From Pseudomonas sp. RSB 5.4 (GTDB lineage Bacteria > Pseudomonadota > Gammaproteobacteria > Pseudomonadales > Pseudomonadaceae), in NCBI RefSeq assembly GCF_037126175.1, contig NZ_CP146986.1, positions 5,394,501-5,458,500 on the forward strand: DNA of 64,000 bases. The letters are read 5' to 3'. Under the pieces are notes generated by a model. That model did not search any database. It saw nothing but the letters and a program-made list of their open reading frames with translations, and was not told where the DNA came from. Shown piece by piece: positions 35,993-44,999 of the stretch (positions within the stretch are counted from its first letter, which is position 1; each line of letters opens with the position of its first letter). A program made the translations under genes and the position numbers.

Positions 35993-36205
35993 GTGGCGAG
36001 TTTGACTATCAGCAATCTTGACCTTCAGCTCTATGAAGAACTGCAGTTAGCGGCAGATATTAATAATCGTTCGATTGAAGAGCACGCGCGTGTGATGTTG
36101 CAGAAAGCGCTCGAGCAGAATCAATCTGCCGCTGGCTTGGGGACTCGAATTCATAGACGATTTAATAATGTCGGTGACGTTGAATTGGATGTGCCTTCAC
36201 GCTGA
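35993..36205 (+). CDS. Orphan FitA-like ribbon-helix-helix antitoxin
   Basis: 70 residues from a GTG at 35993 with GGAG 7 nt upstream; the longer frame from 35969 lacks a ribosome site. The pattern ASLTISNLDLQLYEELQLAADINNRSIEEHARVML is the FitA/StbC ribbon-helix-helix DNA-binding domain, and the C-terminal tail with RIHRRF is that of FitA antitoxins that bind a PIN-domain toxin. No toxin gene follows: the downstream 170 nt are a REP doublet, then a convergent gene. Either the toxin was lost or the antitoxin has been kept as a regulator. More A+T than its neighbours. Confidence 0.75.
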   Translation: MASLTISNLDLQLYEELQLAADINNRSIEEHARVMLQKALEQNQSAAGLGTRIHRRFNNVGDVELDVPSR

Positions 36206-36255
36206 AGCCAGTATTTTCTCGGCATCGCCAATTTTCAGTGGCAGTAAATCTGACG

Positions 36256-36349
36256 CAATCGCGGGCAAGCCCGCTCCCACAGGTTTTTCGGTCGTTCACA
36301 TATTCCGTGTTCGACTCGTTTCCTGTGGGAGCGGGCTTGCCCGCGATTG
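36256..36349. repeat. REP doublet
   Basis: Arms 36256-36283 and 36322-36349 are 28-nt reverse complements (CAATCGCGGGCAAGCCCGCT...). It lies between the antitoxin and the convergent chemoreceptor gene. Confidence 0.85.
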
Positions 36350-36376
36350 GATTTACCCTTTGGCGCTGACTGAAGA

Positions 36377-38296
36377 TCAGACGCGGAAGTGGCTGACCAT
36401 CTGCTGCAACTGACCACCCAGGCGTGCCAGTTCAACGCTGGACGCTGCGGTTTCATCGCTGGCCGCGGCGGTCTGTTCCGACACGTCGCGTACGTTGATG
36501 ATGCTGCGGCTGATCTCTTCGGCCACGGCGCTTTGCTGTTCGGCAGCGGCGGCGATCTGCTGGTTCATCGACTGGATGTTCGACACCGTGCGGGTGATGT
36601 TTTCCAGGGAGTCGCCAGCCTTGCGGGTCAGGGCCACGCTGCTGTCGGTCAGGGCGCGGCTGTTGTTCATCACGGCAGCGACTTGCTGGGTGCCGTTCTG
36701 CAGACCGGCGACCAGGCCTTCGATCTCTTCGGTGGATTTCTGCGTACGCTGGGCGAGGCCACGGACTTCGTCGGCGACCACGGCAAACCCACGACCGGCT
36801 TCACCGGCACGCGCCGCTTCGATTGCGGCGTTGAGCGCCAGCAGGTTGGTCTGTTCGGCCACGGCCTTGATCACGTCCATGACGCTGCCGATCTTGTCGC
36901 TTTCCTGTTGCAGCACGCTCATGGCTTCGGTGGAACGCACCACTTCGCTGGCCAAACGCTCGATCTGCGCGATGGCTTCGTTCACCACTTTGTCGCCTTC
37001 ACGGGCTTCGCCGTCAGCGGCGGCAGCGGCTTGCGAGGCTTCTTCGGCGTTGCGCGCGACTTCCTGCACGGTGGCAGTCATCTCGTGCATGGCGGTGGCC
37101 ACCTGATCGGTCTCGACCTTCTGGCTGTTCACACCGGCGCTGGTCTGCTCGGTCACGGCCGAGAGTTCTTCGGCGGCGCTGGCGATCTGAGTGACGCCGT
37201 CGCGGATGCCGCTGATCAGGTCGCGCAGGGTCACGCCCATGCGCGCGATGCCTTGTTGCAGCACGCCAAGTTCGTCGCGGCGGGTGACCGTGACGTTCTG
37301 GGTCAGGTCGCCGCTGGCAATGCGCTCGACCACGGCCAGGGTCTCTTGCAGCGGACGGGTGATCTGACGGGTGATGATCACGGCGGCAATCACACCGACC
37401 AGCAGCGCCAGCAGGGTGCTGATCAACTGGAAGGTACGAGCCTGGGCGCTTTCGATGTCGCGACGGTCGAGCTGGATCTGGTACAGCTGCTCGCTGGTGT
37501 TGACGATCGCGGTGCCCTGATCGGTCATCTCTTTACGCGCCTGCACCGCTTCCGTGTTGGCGTTCTTGTACGCCTGCAACGCGCTACGGTAATTGGCCAG
37601 GGCGGTTTCCAGCTGACGGAGCGTGTCTTGCTGGGTACCCGAGAAGTGCGTGTTCAACTGCTTGAGGCTGTCGATGGCCACGTTCAGTTGGGCGACGGCT
37701 TTCTGCTCGGTTTCGGCATTGGTGGTGGCGGTGTAGCCACGCACTTCATAGCGCGCGAGGATGAACGCTTCCTTGGCTTCGGTGATGGCCTGGAACTGCG
37801 CGAAGCGCTCGTCGCTCAGGGGCAACTGCTGAACGCGGTTGCTGATCGACTCGATCAGGTTATAAGCGGTGTCGGCATTGGTGCCCATCACGTCGCGGGC
37901 ACTGTTGCCAGTGCGGTAGGCGTTACGCATCTTGTTCAGCGAGGTCTGGTATTCGGCGATGGTCGCGGCCTGCTCCTTGAGCAGCTTGACGTTTTCCGGG
38001 CTCTTGAACTTGTTGATCAGCGCCTGTTGTTGCGCGGCGAAGCTTTCGAGGGTGGTCTGCACGTTCTGCGCGGCAGTTTCGTCGCCGTTGGTCAGCATGT
38101 ATTGCAGGCGCACCACACGCAGCTTGGTCAGGCCGGCGTTGAGCTGGGTGATGTCGCTCATCCAGTTGCTGCGGTCAATCAGGCCGCCGAGGCTGGTCCA
38201 GCCCGTCAGGGCGAGGACGCAGGTCAGGGCCAGGACCAGGCCGAAGCCCAGACCCAATTTCATGTTCACGCTGATGTTGCCGAACCAGCTATTCAT
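36377..38296 (-). CDS. Methyl-accepting chemotaxis protein
   Basis: 639 residues started at [10 protein letters not shown] (GGAGG 8 nt upstream; a GTG one codon earlier is possible). TM1 about 11-32, a large helical periplasmic sensor (about 33-295, HBM/4HB type), TM2 about 297-318, HAMP about 319-372, then the cytoplasmic signalling domain with the conserved tip [19 protein letters not shown] and [12 protein letters not shown]. There is no C-terminal CheR-binding pentapeptide (ends SHFRV). It signals through CheA/CheW; sensors of this type often bind organic acids, but the ligand is unknown. Monocistronic. Confidence 0.93.
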   Translation of the reverse strand: MNSWFGNISVNMKLGLGFGLVLALTCVLALTGWTSLGGLIDRSNWMSDITQLNAGLTKLRVVRLQYMLTNGDETAAQNVQTTLESFAAQQQALINKFKSPENVKLLKEQAATIAEYQTSLNKMRNAYRTGNSARDVMGTNADTAYNLIESISNRVQQLPLSDERFAQFQAITEAKEAFILARYEVRGYTATTNAETEQKAVAQLNVAIDSLKQLNTHFSGTQQDTLRQLETALANYRSALQAYKNANTEAVQARKEMTDQGTAIVNTSEQLYQIQLDRRDIESAQARTFQLISTLLALLVGVIAAVIITRQITRPLQETLAVVERIASGDLTQNVTVTRRDELGVLQQGIARMGVTLRDLISGIRDGVTQIASAAEELSAVTEQTSAGVNSQKVETDQVATAMHEMTATVQEVARNAEEASQAAAAADGEAREGDKVVNEAIAQIERLASEVVRSTEAMSVLQQESDKIGSVMDVIKAVAEQTNLLALNAAIEAARAGEAGRGFAVVADEVRGLAQRTQKSTEEIEGLVAGLQNGTQQVAAVMNNSRALTDSSVALTRKAGDSLENITRTVSNIQSMNQQIAAAAEQQSAVAEEISRSIINVRDVSEQTAAASDETAASSVELARLGGQLQQMVSHFRV

Positions 38297-38530
38297 CACA
38301 ATTCCTCCAGGAACGTAGAGCTACTTGATCGTCGGTCAGGCTGGAAGATTGTTGTTTTTTTGAGCCAGCAAGGGTGTTAGCAGGTTTGTATCGGCCGCAA
38401 ACACGAGAGCTGAAAGGATTTTGTCCTACGGAATTTGTAACAAGGGCACTTCAAGACTTTTTTCACATACGTTTCACCGGCCACTTACGCACGCCTCTTT
38501 ACCCTTACCGCATCGAATTGACTGTGATGC

Positions 38531-39220
38531 ATGCCGACGAGGCGGCCCGATGTGGAATTGAGACTGAGTCTGTTCGGCGTCAAACGCTCGATCTCCCTGA
38601 GCGGACTGGCCCGTTACCGCAATACCTGGGTGGTGCTCGCCGCGTCGCTGCTGGTGATTCCGCTGACCCTGTGGCTGCTCGCCCCGGCGGCGGTGCCGGA
38701 CCTGGCGCATGGCAATGTGTCCGGCGCCCGCGCGCTGGCGGCCGGGTGGGCCAAGGGCGACATGATCGTGCTGGTGCGTCACGTCGAGCGCTGCGATCAC
38801 TCCCCGGCGCCGTGCCTGAGCGGCGATGATGGCATCACCGACCGCTCGCGCAGTGTCGCGGTGGGTGTCGGCGCACAGTTCGAGCATCTGGGCCTGAACC
38901 GCGTCGACATCTATAACAGCCCGATGCTGCGCACCGTGCAGACCGCCGGTTACATGTTCAACCGCGCGGCCAGCGAAGACTGGCTGATCAGTTGCAAGGG
39001 GCGCATCTTGCAGGAAGCGCTGGCGCACAAGATCCCGGGACGCAATCTGATTCTGGTGACCCACAGTGAATGCATGGCGGAGCTGGAAAAGGATCTGGAT
39101 GTACCGGTGTCTGACCCTGGCTACGGCTCTTCGCTGTTCGTTTCCGCCGCGAACAAGGCCGCCCCGCGCATGCTTGGCTTTATCGAGGCCTCCGACTGGC
39201 ACTCAGTGACCACTCGATGA
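38531..39220 (+). CDS. Histidine-phosphatase-family (Ais-like) protein
   Basis: 229 residues. One N-terminal membrane segment or uncleaved signal (NTWVVLAASLLVIPLTLWLLAPA), then the phosphatase domain with the catalytic LVRHVERCDHS (RH near residue 81-82) and a second histidine in LVTHSECMAEL. The layout resembles Ais/PmrG, which removes phosphate from lipopolysaccharide core heptose. Start uncertain: ATG 38531 has no clear ribosome site and GTG 38552 (GAGG upstream) is an alternative. It converges on an ArnT-like transferase, also a lipopolysaccharide-modifying family. Confidence 0.8.
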   Translation: MPTRRPDVELRLSLFGVKRSISLSGLARYRNTWVVLAASLLVIPLTLWLLAPAAVPDLAHGNVSGARALAAGWAKGDMIVLVRHVERCDHSPAPCLSGDDGITDRSRSVAVGVGAQFEHLGLNRVDIYNSPMLRTVQTAGYMFNRAASEDWLISCKGRILQEALAHKIPGRNLILVTHSECMAELEKDLDVPVSDPGYGSSLFVSAANKAAPRMLGFIEASDWHSVTTR

Positions 39221-39249
39221 ACTGAGGTGCGCAAAGCGTCAGCCCAAAC

Positions 39250-39278
39250 AAAACCCGCCAGTCCGGCGGGTTTTTTAT
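39250..39278. terminator. Rho-independent terminator
   Basis: AAACCCGCC (39251-39259) pairs with GGCGGGTTT (39265-39273), followed by a T-run to 39276. It ends the Ais-like phosphatase gene and may also serve the convergent gene. Confidence 0.85.
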
Positions 39279-39295
39279 TGTCTGGCGCGAGGGCG

Positions 39296-40774
39296 TCAGT
39301 AGCCGACGAAGTAGTACGCCTGACGCCCGACCATCATGGTCTTGAGCACTTTGAGCGGTGCGGCGGGTTCGCGGTCTGCCGAGATCACCGCGACGTTCGA
39401 GGGTGACGCGCTGAGGAAATCATGCAGTTGCGCGTCGGTGTCCAGCCCCTTGAGCACGCTTTGGGTGTAGAACACGCTGGCACCGCCGACCCGTTCATTG
39501 GCCTGGAACAGCGCGACCTGATGACCGTTGGCTTGCAGGCTCTGAATGTGTTCGGTCAATGGCAGGAACGACAACTCCTTGTCGGCGTTGGGCAGTGCCC
39601 ACTGGGCCGCGCCGAGGTAGCTGGCGATCACCACCGTAAGCAGTCCTGCGGCAATCGCCTGACGATGACGGGCGACTTTTCCGATGAAGCGGTCGGTGGT
39701 TTCGCGCGCCTGCAAGCGCTCGAACAATACGCGCGCGTACTCCGCGGCGATCACCGCAGCCGCCGGGGTCATCGACATCAGGTACACCGTGCGCTTGCTT
39801 GAGGCCAGGGTCAGCATGATGAACTGCGCAACGATCCACAGGCTGAAAAACAGCAGGTAACGGTTGGCCTTCAGTTCCTTGCGGAAATGCCATAGGCCCA
39901 GGTACACCAGAATGTTCCAAGGCAGAAACGCTTCCGGCAGTTTGGCCAGATAGTAATAGAACGGCTCATAATGCCCGGCCTCGACGAACGAGCCGCTGAA
40001 GCGCCCGACGCTGTTGGTCAGCAGCACTTCAGCGACGGCGTGCGAGCCACCGCGCTGATACAGCACGGCGAGCCAGATCAGCAACGGAATCAGACCCACG
40101 GCCGTGAGCAGGCCGGGACGCAGCCAGGCGCCGATCTTCAAGCGTTTGTCGATCAGGTTATCAGCCAGCAGGTAGGCGAAAATCACTACCCCAGGCATCG
40201 CCAGGCCGAGCACGCCCTTGCTCAAAGTAGCGATAGCGATCCCGACGATAAACAGCAGCGAGCTACCGGCGCTCGGTGCGCGTTGTGCCTGAAAGAACGC
40301 CAGCAGCGCCGTGGTCACGCCGAGCGCCAGCAGCGCATCTTCGCCGACCCCGCGCACGTTGCTCCAGTAGCTGGCCATGGTTGCCAGCAGAATTCCCGCT
40401 GTCCAGGCGACCGCTTGCGGGCGTCCGAAGCGGCGCAACATGCCGTACAGCAGCATCACGCTGAGCAACCCGGCCACCGCCGACGCCAGCCGCACTGCCC
40501 ACGGCGAAACGCCAAACACGCGCATGGCGCCGGCGTCCAGCCACAGGCTCAGCGGTGGTTTTTCCAGAAACGGCTCGCCAAACAGGCGCGGCGTCACCCA
40601 GTCATCGTCCAGATGCATCTCCATGGCGATCCCGGCGACCCGGGCCTCGGTGGAGCCTTGCAACTGGTGGTTACCCAAAGCGAAAAAAAACAGCAGGGCG
40701 GCGAGTAGAAACAGTGAAGTGGCGGCACGCGGCATGGATTTCAGGCAACCGGAAAGGGCAGGAGCCTTGAGCAT
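39296..40774 (-). CDS. ArnT/PMT-like family 39 glycosyltransferase
   Basis: 492 residues with about 12 membrane segments. The first loop holds the GT-C signature ALGNHQLQGSTEARVAGIAMEMHLDDDWVTPRLFGEPFLEKPPLSLWL (acidic residues for lipid-linked sugar transfer). ArnT transfers 4-amino-arabinose from undecaprenyl phosphate to lipid A; this protein is shorter than usual ArnT (about 550) and is not in an arn operon, so the donor may differ. The start at MLKAPALSG has a weak ribosome site; an internal ATG 13 codons later is possible. Confidence 0.84.
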   Translation of the reverse strand: MLKAPALSGCLKSMPRAATSLFLLAALLFFFALGNHQLQGSTEARVAGIAMEMHLDDDWVTPRLFGEPFLEKPPLSLWLDAGAMRVFGVSPWAVRLASAVAGLLSVMLLYGMLRRFGRPQAVAWTAGILLATMASYWSNVRGVGEDALLALGVTTALLAFFQAQRAPSAGSSLLFIVGIAIATLSKGVLGLAMPGVVIFAYLLADNLIDKRLKIGAWLRPGLLTAVGLIPLLIWLAVLYQRGGSHAVAEVLLTNSVGRFSGSFVEAGHYEPFYYYLAKLPEAFLPWNILVYLGLWHFRKELKANRYLLFFSLWIVAQFIMLTLASSKRTVYLMSMTPAAAVIAAEYARVLFERLQARETTDRFIGKVARHRQAIAAGLLTVVIASYLGAAQWALPNADKELSFLPLTEHIQSLQANGHQVALFQANERVGGASVFYTQSVLKGLDTDAQLHDFLSASPSNVAVISADREPAAPLKVLKTMMVGRQAYYFVGY

Positions 40775-40804
40775 ACTTCGCCAATGCTTAACAAATTGTG
40801 AAAC

Positions 40805-41392
40805 TCACGCTAATTGGCGCGACCAGCGCTGTTCCGGCGCTTCGAATAACGGATTGACCAGCGCCGTCAGCACATGATCCTGCCAGCGTCCGGCGATATT
40901 CAGATAAGCCTTGGCATAGCCCTCGCGCTCGAAACCCAGACGCTCCAGCAATCGCGCACTGCGCTCGTTACCGGGCATGTAGTTGGCCATGATTCGATGC
41001 AGGTTCTGCGTGTCGAACATGTAGCCGATGCCGGCCTCCAGACCTTCCTGCATCAAGCCCTGGCCCTGATGCGCGTGGTCGATGTGATAACCCAGATAAC
41101 AGGCCTGAAACGCCCCGCGAATGATCCCGCTGAAATTGCACGCACCGATCATCTGCTGGCCGTCCGGCGTAAGCAGAGCGAAATGCATCGCCAGCCCGGC
41201 CTCGAAAGCACTGGCCTGGACTTCAAGGCGTCGGCGAATCTGTCCGGTGGAAAAGTATTCGGTGGTGCGAATCGGCGACCAGGGGGCGAGGTGGCGCTGG
41301 TTGCGTGCGTAGAAGTCACTTTCCAGCTCGGCCTGTTCCGGGGCGAGGATGGCGAGCGTCAGGCGTTGGCAGGGCAGACTCAGCAGTGACAT
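40805..41392 (-). CDS. GNAT acetyltransferase, RimJ/RimL-like
   Basis: 195 residues from MSLLSLPCQR. Acetyl-CoA-binding GNAT features: LTLAILAPEQAELESDF, GYHIDHAHQGQGLMQEGLEAGIGYMF (Q/RxxGxG/A variant) and ENERSARLLERLGF-type segment (GNERSARLLERLGFEREG). The pattern matches N-terminal acetyltransferases of ribosomal proteins S5/L12 and related detoxifying enzymes; target unknown. Likely transcribed separately: a terminator lies upstream after the DUF2252 gene. Confidence 0.87.
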   Translation of the reverse strand: MSLLSLPCQRLTLAILAPEQAELESDFYARNQRHLAPWSPIRTTEYFSTGQIRRRLEVQASAFEAGLAMHFALLTPDGQQMIGACNFSGIIRGAFQACYLGYHIDHAHQGQGLMQEGLEAGIGYMFDTQNLHRIMANYMPGNERSARLLERLGFEREGYAKAYLNIAGRWQDHVLTALVNPLFEAPEQRWSRQLA

Positions 41393-41485
41393 CGGACGCT
41401 CCGGTTGGCAGGATCGAGGGACAGGATTGCCCACGAAATGGAAAAAAACAAACCGGGTGTATCGCTTCGGCGGCAAACGCCAGAC

Positions 41486-41513
41486 AAAAAAAAGCCCGCG
41501 GGAGAGCGCGGGC
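41486..41513 (-). terminator. Rho-independent terminator of the DUF2252 gene
   Basis: On the minus strand GCCCGCG and CGCGGGC (41507-41513 with 41494-41500) form a stem followed by an eight-base U-run (A-run 41486-41493 on the plus strand). Confidence 0.8.
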
Positions 41514-41612
41514 GAACCGTAGTTTCTTGAATGAGCGAGCGGACTGTACCGTGTTGATCGAACGGGGGCAGTGAAGAAAAATTCATCTCGGCGGCGACCG
41601 CTCTGCAACGCT

Positions 41613-43019
41613 TCAGGGTAGATGATCCGCGGCGAAATCCGCTTCCGAACGTGCGGTCAGTCGGCCCTTGCGGCAGGCCTGCTGAAAGCGTTCGAAGTCG
41701 CGCTCGTTCTGCGCGGTGTAACTGCGGGCGTATTTGAACAAAGCGTCGGCCAAGGCATCGCCCTTGCCGATATAGCCGCTGATGACCGCCGCATTTCCCG
41801 AAGCTTTGGCGTGCGCCCGGGCCAGCGCGCGGCCACAGACCCGGGCATAGGCGGCGAAGGTTTCGGCGTCGAAGTTTTCCAGCTCGGCGGAGATCTTCAT
41901 GTCGCGCAATTGCCGAACATAGAAAAACCGACCGGTAGGGCCGGTGGTCCAGCCAAGAAACAGGTCGCTGGCCGATTGCATCAGGCGCTGACCCTCGACC
42001 ACTCGCTGACCTTCATGGCGCGTCCGGCATTTGGCTTTCACATAGTCGGCCAGCACCGAGCGTCGCGCTTCCTTGAATTGCAGGAACAGCGGCGATTCCC
42101 GTTCGTCAGTCAGCAGCGCCACGAGACAGCGGGTGCCGACACTGCCCACGCCGACCACTTTGAACGCCAGATCCTGCACCTGAAACCGCGAGAGCAATTC
42201 CCGCCGGTCGGCCTGCAGCGTGGTTCGATAATCGCGCATGAACGCTTCGGACAGCGGACGCCAGTCTGACAGCCGCAGCCAGTCATCATCGGCGTCGAGC
42301 AGTGTGGTGTTGTTGTGCAGGTGAAAGATTTCCGGCAAGTCGTCGCGAATGACCAGCCGCCCGTTGGCGTCGCGCTCGCTGATCTTCGGCAGCAACTCGG
42401 CGTGGGTGCGCCGTTCGGCTTTATCGACGGCACGCTGTACATGCTCCAGCGCACTCTTGCGCGCCTGATCGAGCAAGTCTTCGTACTTGATCGAGTCGTA
42501 CCAGGTTTCCAGCGCACTCTGCTCGGCGCACTCCAGCATGGTTGCCTGATAGGCGCCGACCATCTGCCGACACACCTCTTCCTGAGCCGAATCGCCATGG
42601 CGCAAATCCCGCGCCGCCACCACGAAACTCGCAGCCAGCCGCTTCACATCCCACTCCCAGGGACCAGGATGCGCCTCGTCGAAATCGTTGACGCTGAACA
42701 ACAGATTGCGCTCCGGCGTGGCAAACCCGCCGAAATTCATCAAATGCGCGTCACCGCAGATTGGCCCGACCAGCCCCATGTTCTCGGTGTCCGACAAATC
42801 GTGCGCCTGCACCAACGCGTTGCCGCGAAAGAAGGCGAACGGCGACACCAGCATCCGCCCGTAACGCAATTCCACCAGTGAGGCGACGCGGCCCTGACTG
42901 GAGGCCTTGATCAGCGGGATCGGATCGCGGTTCATCTTTCCGGTGGTGGCGTGGGCGCTGCGCGAGCAATTCTTGCGGGCGTCCTTGCCTTGCTTCATGC
43001 GGTCTTGGAGGGTGGTCAT
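41613..43019 (-). CDS. DUF2252 family protein
   Basis: 468 residues. Pattern of the family: MTTLQDRMKQGKDARKNCSRS, IPLIKASSQGRVASLVELRYGRM, GDAHLMNFGGFATPERNLLFSVNDFDEAHPGPWEWDVKRLAAS and GVGSVGTRC. The GDxHxxNFG and DFDEA segments resemble the catalytic loop of aminoglycoside/protein kinase-like folds, so a kinase or phosphotransferase activity is plausible; none is established to my knowledge. Monocistronic with its own terminator. Confidence 0.88.
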   Translation of the reverse strand: MTTLQDRMKQGKDARKNCSRSAHATTGKMNRDPIPLIKASSQGRVASLVELRYGRMLVSPFAFFRGNALVQAHDLSDTENMGLVGPICGDAHLMNFGGFATPERNLLFSVNDFDEAHPGPWEWDVKRLAASFVVAARDLRHGDSAQEEVCRQMVGAYQATMLECAEQSALETWYDSIKYEDLLDQARKSALEHVQRAVDKAERRTHAELLPKISERDANGRLVIRDDLPEIFHLHNNTTLLDADDDWLRLSDWRPLSEAFMRDYRTTLQADRRELLSRFQVQDLAFKVVGVGSVGTRCLVALLTDERESPLFLQFKEARRSVLADYVKAKCRTRHEGQRVVEGQRLMQSASDLFLGWTTGPTGRFFYVRQLRDMKISAELENFDAETFAAYARVCGRALARAHAKASGNAAVISGYIGKGDALADALFKYARSYTAQNERDFERFQQACRKGRLTARSEADFAADHLP

Positions 43020-43273
43020 GAGCGCTCGTCGTGGCGGTGGGGGCGGTGTGAGTTTAGAAGCGGTTTGAAGGTTTATCCTCCGGCCGCAACGCGCCCAGTT
43101 ATTTCAGAACGCCGTGACCTTGTCCTCACGCAAAATCCACCCGGCTTACCGGCCCCCAACCTCTACTGAACCTGCCGCATCTTCCCCGCGCCAGCGTCGG
43201 CACTGTCATACACCGGGAAGCGTTTACCCATTCCACGAGAGTCCATTCGTCCAGTGATTAAAGTGGCTGATGT

Positions 43274-43792
43274 TCAGCGATGAGCGGAGAACCTGACTTG
43301 TACGTTTCCTGAAGCATCCATTGCACGTAAGTCAACCCGGCGACTGTCAACCCGGGTCGCGCTGATTGCGAAATCAATGTGGATTTCCGAATCGGAATTC
43401 CACTGAATATCTGGCGAAGCCGAGTGGTCAACGAAGCTGTCGCATTCGCCTGAATAAACGTCGTAGTTCTTGCTTTGTACCACCTCCTCCAGTGGCATCC
43501 GGCTGTTGAACACGACCACAGTGTCGTTACACATCGGCGCAATCGCCCCACCGCCCGAGCGAGAAATCAGGGCTGCGCTGTAATGTCCACCAGGTGAAAC
43601 GAAAACCTTGGAATACACATCGTCATCGGCGTCGGCAGTCATGCCGATCAAAGTAATTGCGGCGTACTTCAATACGCTAAGAACACCGATTATCGAAAAG
43701 ACCCACTTCATCCCAATGAACAGCCTGGATCGGTAAGAGATGCCGGTTGATGGGGGGAGTGGAGGTGGGATCAAGCGGGGGAGGTCGGTCAT
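43274..43792 (-). CDS. Small single-pass membrane protein (DUF5412-like)
   Basis: 172 residues from MTDLPRLIPPPLPP. After a proline-rich cytoplasmic start comes one membrane segment (WVFSIIGVLSVLKYAAITLIG), then an outside domain with VFVSPGGHYSAALISRSGGGAIAPMCNDTVVVF, resembling DUF5412-type proteins. Two cysteines in the domain could form a disulfide. Function unknown. It is more A+T-rich than its upstream neighbours and is followed by nothing coding for 250 nt. The longer frame to 43942 overlaps a terminator and is not credible. Confidence 0.65.
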   Translation of the reverse strand: MTDLPRLIPPPLPPSTGISYRSRLFIGMKWVFSIIGVLSVLKYAAITLIGMTADADDDVYSKVFVSPGGHYSAALISRSGGGAIAPMCNDTVVVFNSRMPLEEVVQSKNYDVYSGECDSFVDHSASPDIQWNSDSEIHIDFAISATRVDSRRVDLRAMDASGNVQVRFSAHR

Positions 43793-43940
43793 AACTGTCC
43801 ATGTCGAATTGCGAAAAGCGTTCCAGCCAGGCTGAGAGGGGGCGAATCTACGCCGGCTCTTGTGCGTCAACAAGGTGGTTTTTAGCCACTTGCTGTCATT
43901 TTGACTGATCAAACGAGGGGGGGTGATGAATTTCAGGCAC

Positions 43941-43970
43941 AAAAAAAGACGTCCTTGGACGTCTTTTTTT
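43941..43970. terminator. Perfect bidirectional terminator
   Basis: AAAAAAAGACGTCC (43941-43954) and GGACGTCTTTTTTT (43957-43970) form a 14-bp palindrome around TT. No intact gene ends here in either direction, so it may be a leftover of a gene displaced by the island. Confidence 0.75.
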
Positions 43971-44296
43971 GTTGAGTTTGGTGGGCCGGGGTGAGTTGAA
44001 TTAGGTTAGCAACATATTGATTAATTGTGGGAACTCCGGTTTGTATTTTGAGCTGGAATACCGATTGGAATACTGCGGCACGTATTCATGGCCTACCGAT
44101 AACCAGCGCGGTCGCCCACTGTCGGGCGACCCTGTTCCCAGAAAAAACACTGAGCTAAAGCACTACGGCGTAACAGGCGTTTCTAGTCTGTCCAGCATCA
44201 GCAGAACAATGAGTGGAAGCCGCGTGCCGGGTTGGCGCAGTCATGCATTTGATCGCGGTTGAAGCTTCGAAGAGCTAAGTGTCAGAACTTCATCAG
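43971..44296. other. Probable left junction of the genomic island
   Basis: A+T-rich stretch with no convincing gene. An 81-codon frame (44017-44262) has no recognisable domain or ribosome site. A GGTCGCCC/GGGCGACC hairpin lies at 44110-44131. From here rightward the sequence changes composition and holds defence genes and gene remnants. No tRNA, integrase or direct repeat was recognised, so the junction is placed only by context. Confidence 0.35.
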
Positions 44297-44861
44297 TCAC
44301 GGCTGCAGTTCCTGGAGGTTGCTCACCACAAGTTGCTGGGCCTCAGGCAGTATTGCCATGTTGCGGTGGTCGATCTGATAGCGCTGCAGCACATACTTCA
44401 CCAGTGCCCGGCGGCTGGAGACCACCAGTTGTCCCATGCGTCATGCCGAAGTCTGTTTCGATAATTGCCTTCTGCGCCGCGTTCAACCGCCAGTCAGGCT
44501 CGAAGATTATCGGTACCTCGACATTCCAGTCTTCGTCCTGCTCGCGGGTGTTTGGCGATGCGTCGAGCAAGTCTGGCTGCCCACGCAGGCGGCTGAGGAC
44601 AAAGTCGCGGTACTGGCCGTTCTTTTCGCAGTAGGCCCGCACGTGCCAGCGCATGCCGGTGTAGACCTGCGTGTGCGGTGCGATCAGGCGCACCTCGACG
44701 TTGGGGGTGTTGAAGGAAACGTATTCGGTTTCCAGGCGCAGGCCTTTGCGGCAGCCCTTGAGCAAAGGGCGCAGCACCTCGGGCCGAATGGGCCGATCAG
44801 GCACTTCCAGCACCCTGGTATGCGCATAAGCCAGTGCCAGCCCGTCGATGTGCAGGGCATA
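44297..44861 (-). pseudogene. WYL-domain regulator remnant
   Basis: The C-terminal part of a DeoR/WYL transcriptional regulator without its HTH. Recognised by TRVLEVPDRPIRPEVLRPL, APHTQVYTGMRWHVRAYCEKNGQYRDFVLSRL and, in another frame, QLVVSSRRALVKYVLQRYQIDHRN. Two lesions: the frame closes upstream at a TGA (44862-44864) before any HTH, and an extra base near 44432 shifts the C-terminal 50 codons out of frame (the intact reading would join MTHG directly to QLVVSS). Such WYL proteins often head defence islands. A palindrome ATGGCTATATGCCAT lies upstream at 44870-44884. Confidence 0.75.
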
Positions 44862-44999
44862 TCAACATTATGGCTATATGCCATTTATGGTCGAGCGTTT
44901 ACCATAGCCTCGGCTACCCCGCATGTTCAGGGCTCCAGTTGATTGCGTTTATTGGCAAACAAAATCCTGCCTGACATTACTTCATTACAAGGACGCGCA

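Noticed and set aside
11091-36349. Recurrent 24-30 nt repeats suggestive of CRISPR
   Set aside because: The copies are inverted pairs scattered between genes at irregular distances, without regular spacers or cas genes; they are REP-type elements.
36389-38380. 663-codon open frame on the + strand
   Set aside because: It lies wholly opposite the chemoreceptor gene, has glycine/histidine-rich low-complexity sequence without domains, and is the usual antisense shadow in high-GC DNA.
43793-43942. N-terminal extension of the membrane protein at 43274
   Set aside because: The extension runs into the bidirectional terminator at 43941 and lacks a ribosome site; the start at 43792 gives a sensible membrane protein.
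44017-44262. 81-codon frame at the island edge
   Set aside because: No ribosome site, no domain and no sequence sense; listed only as part of the junction region.
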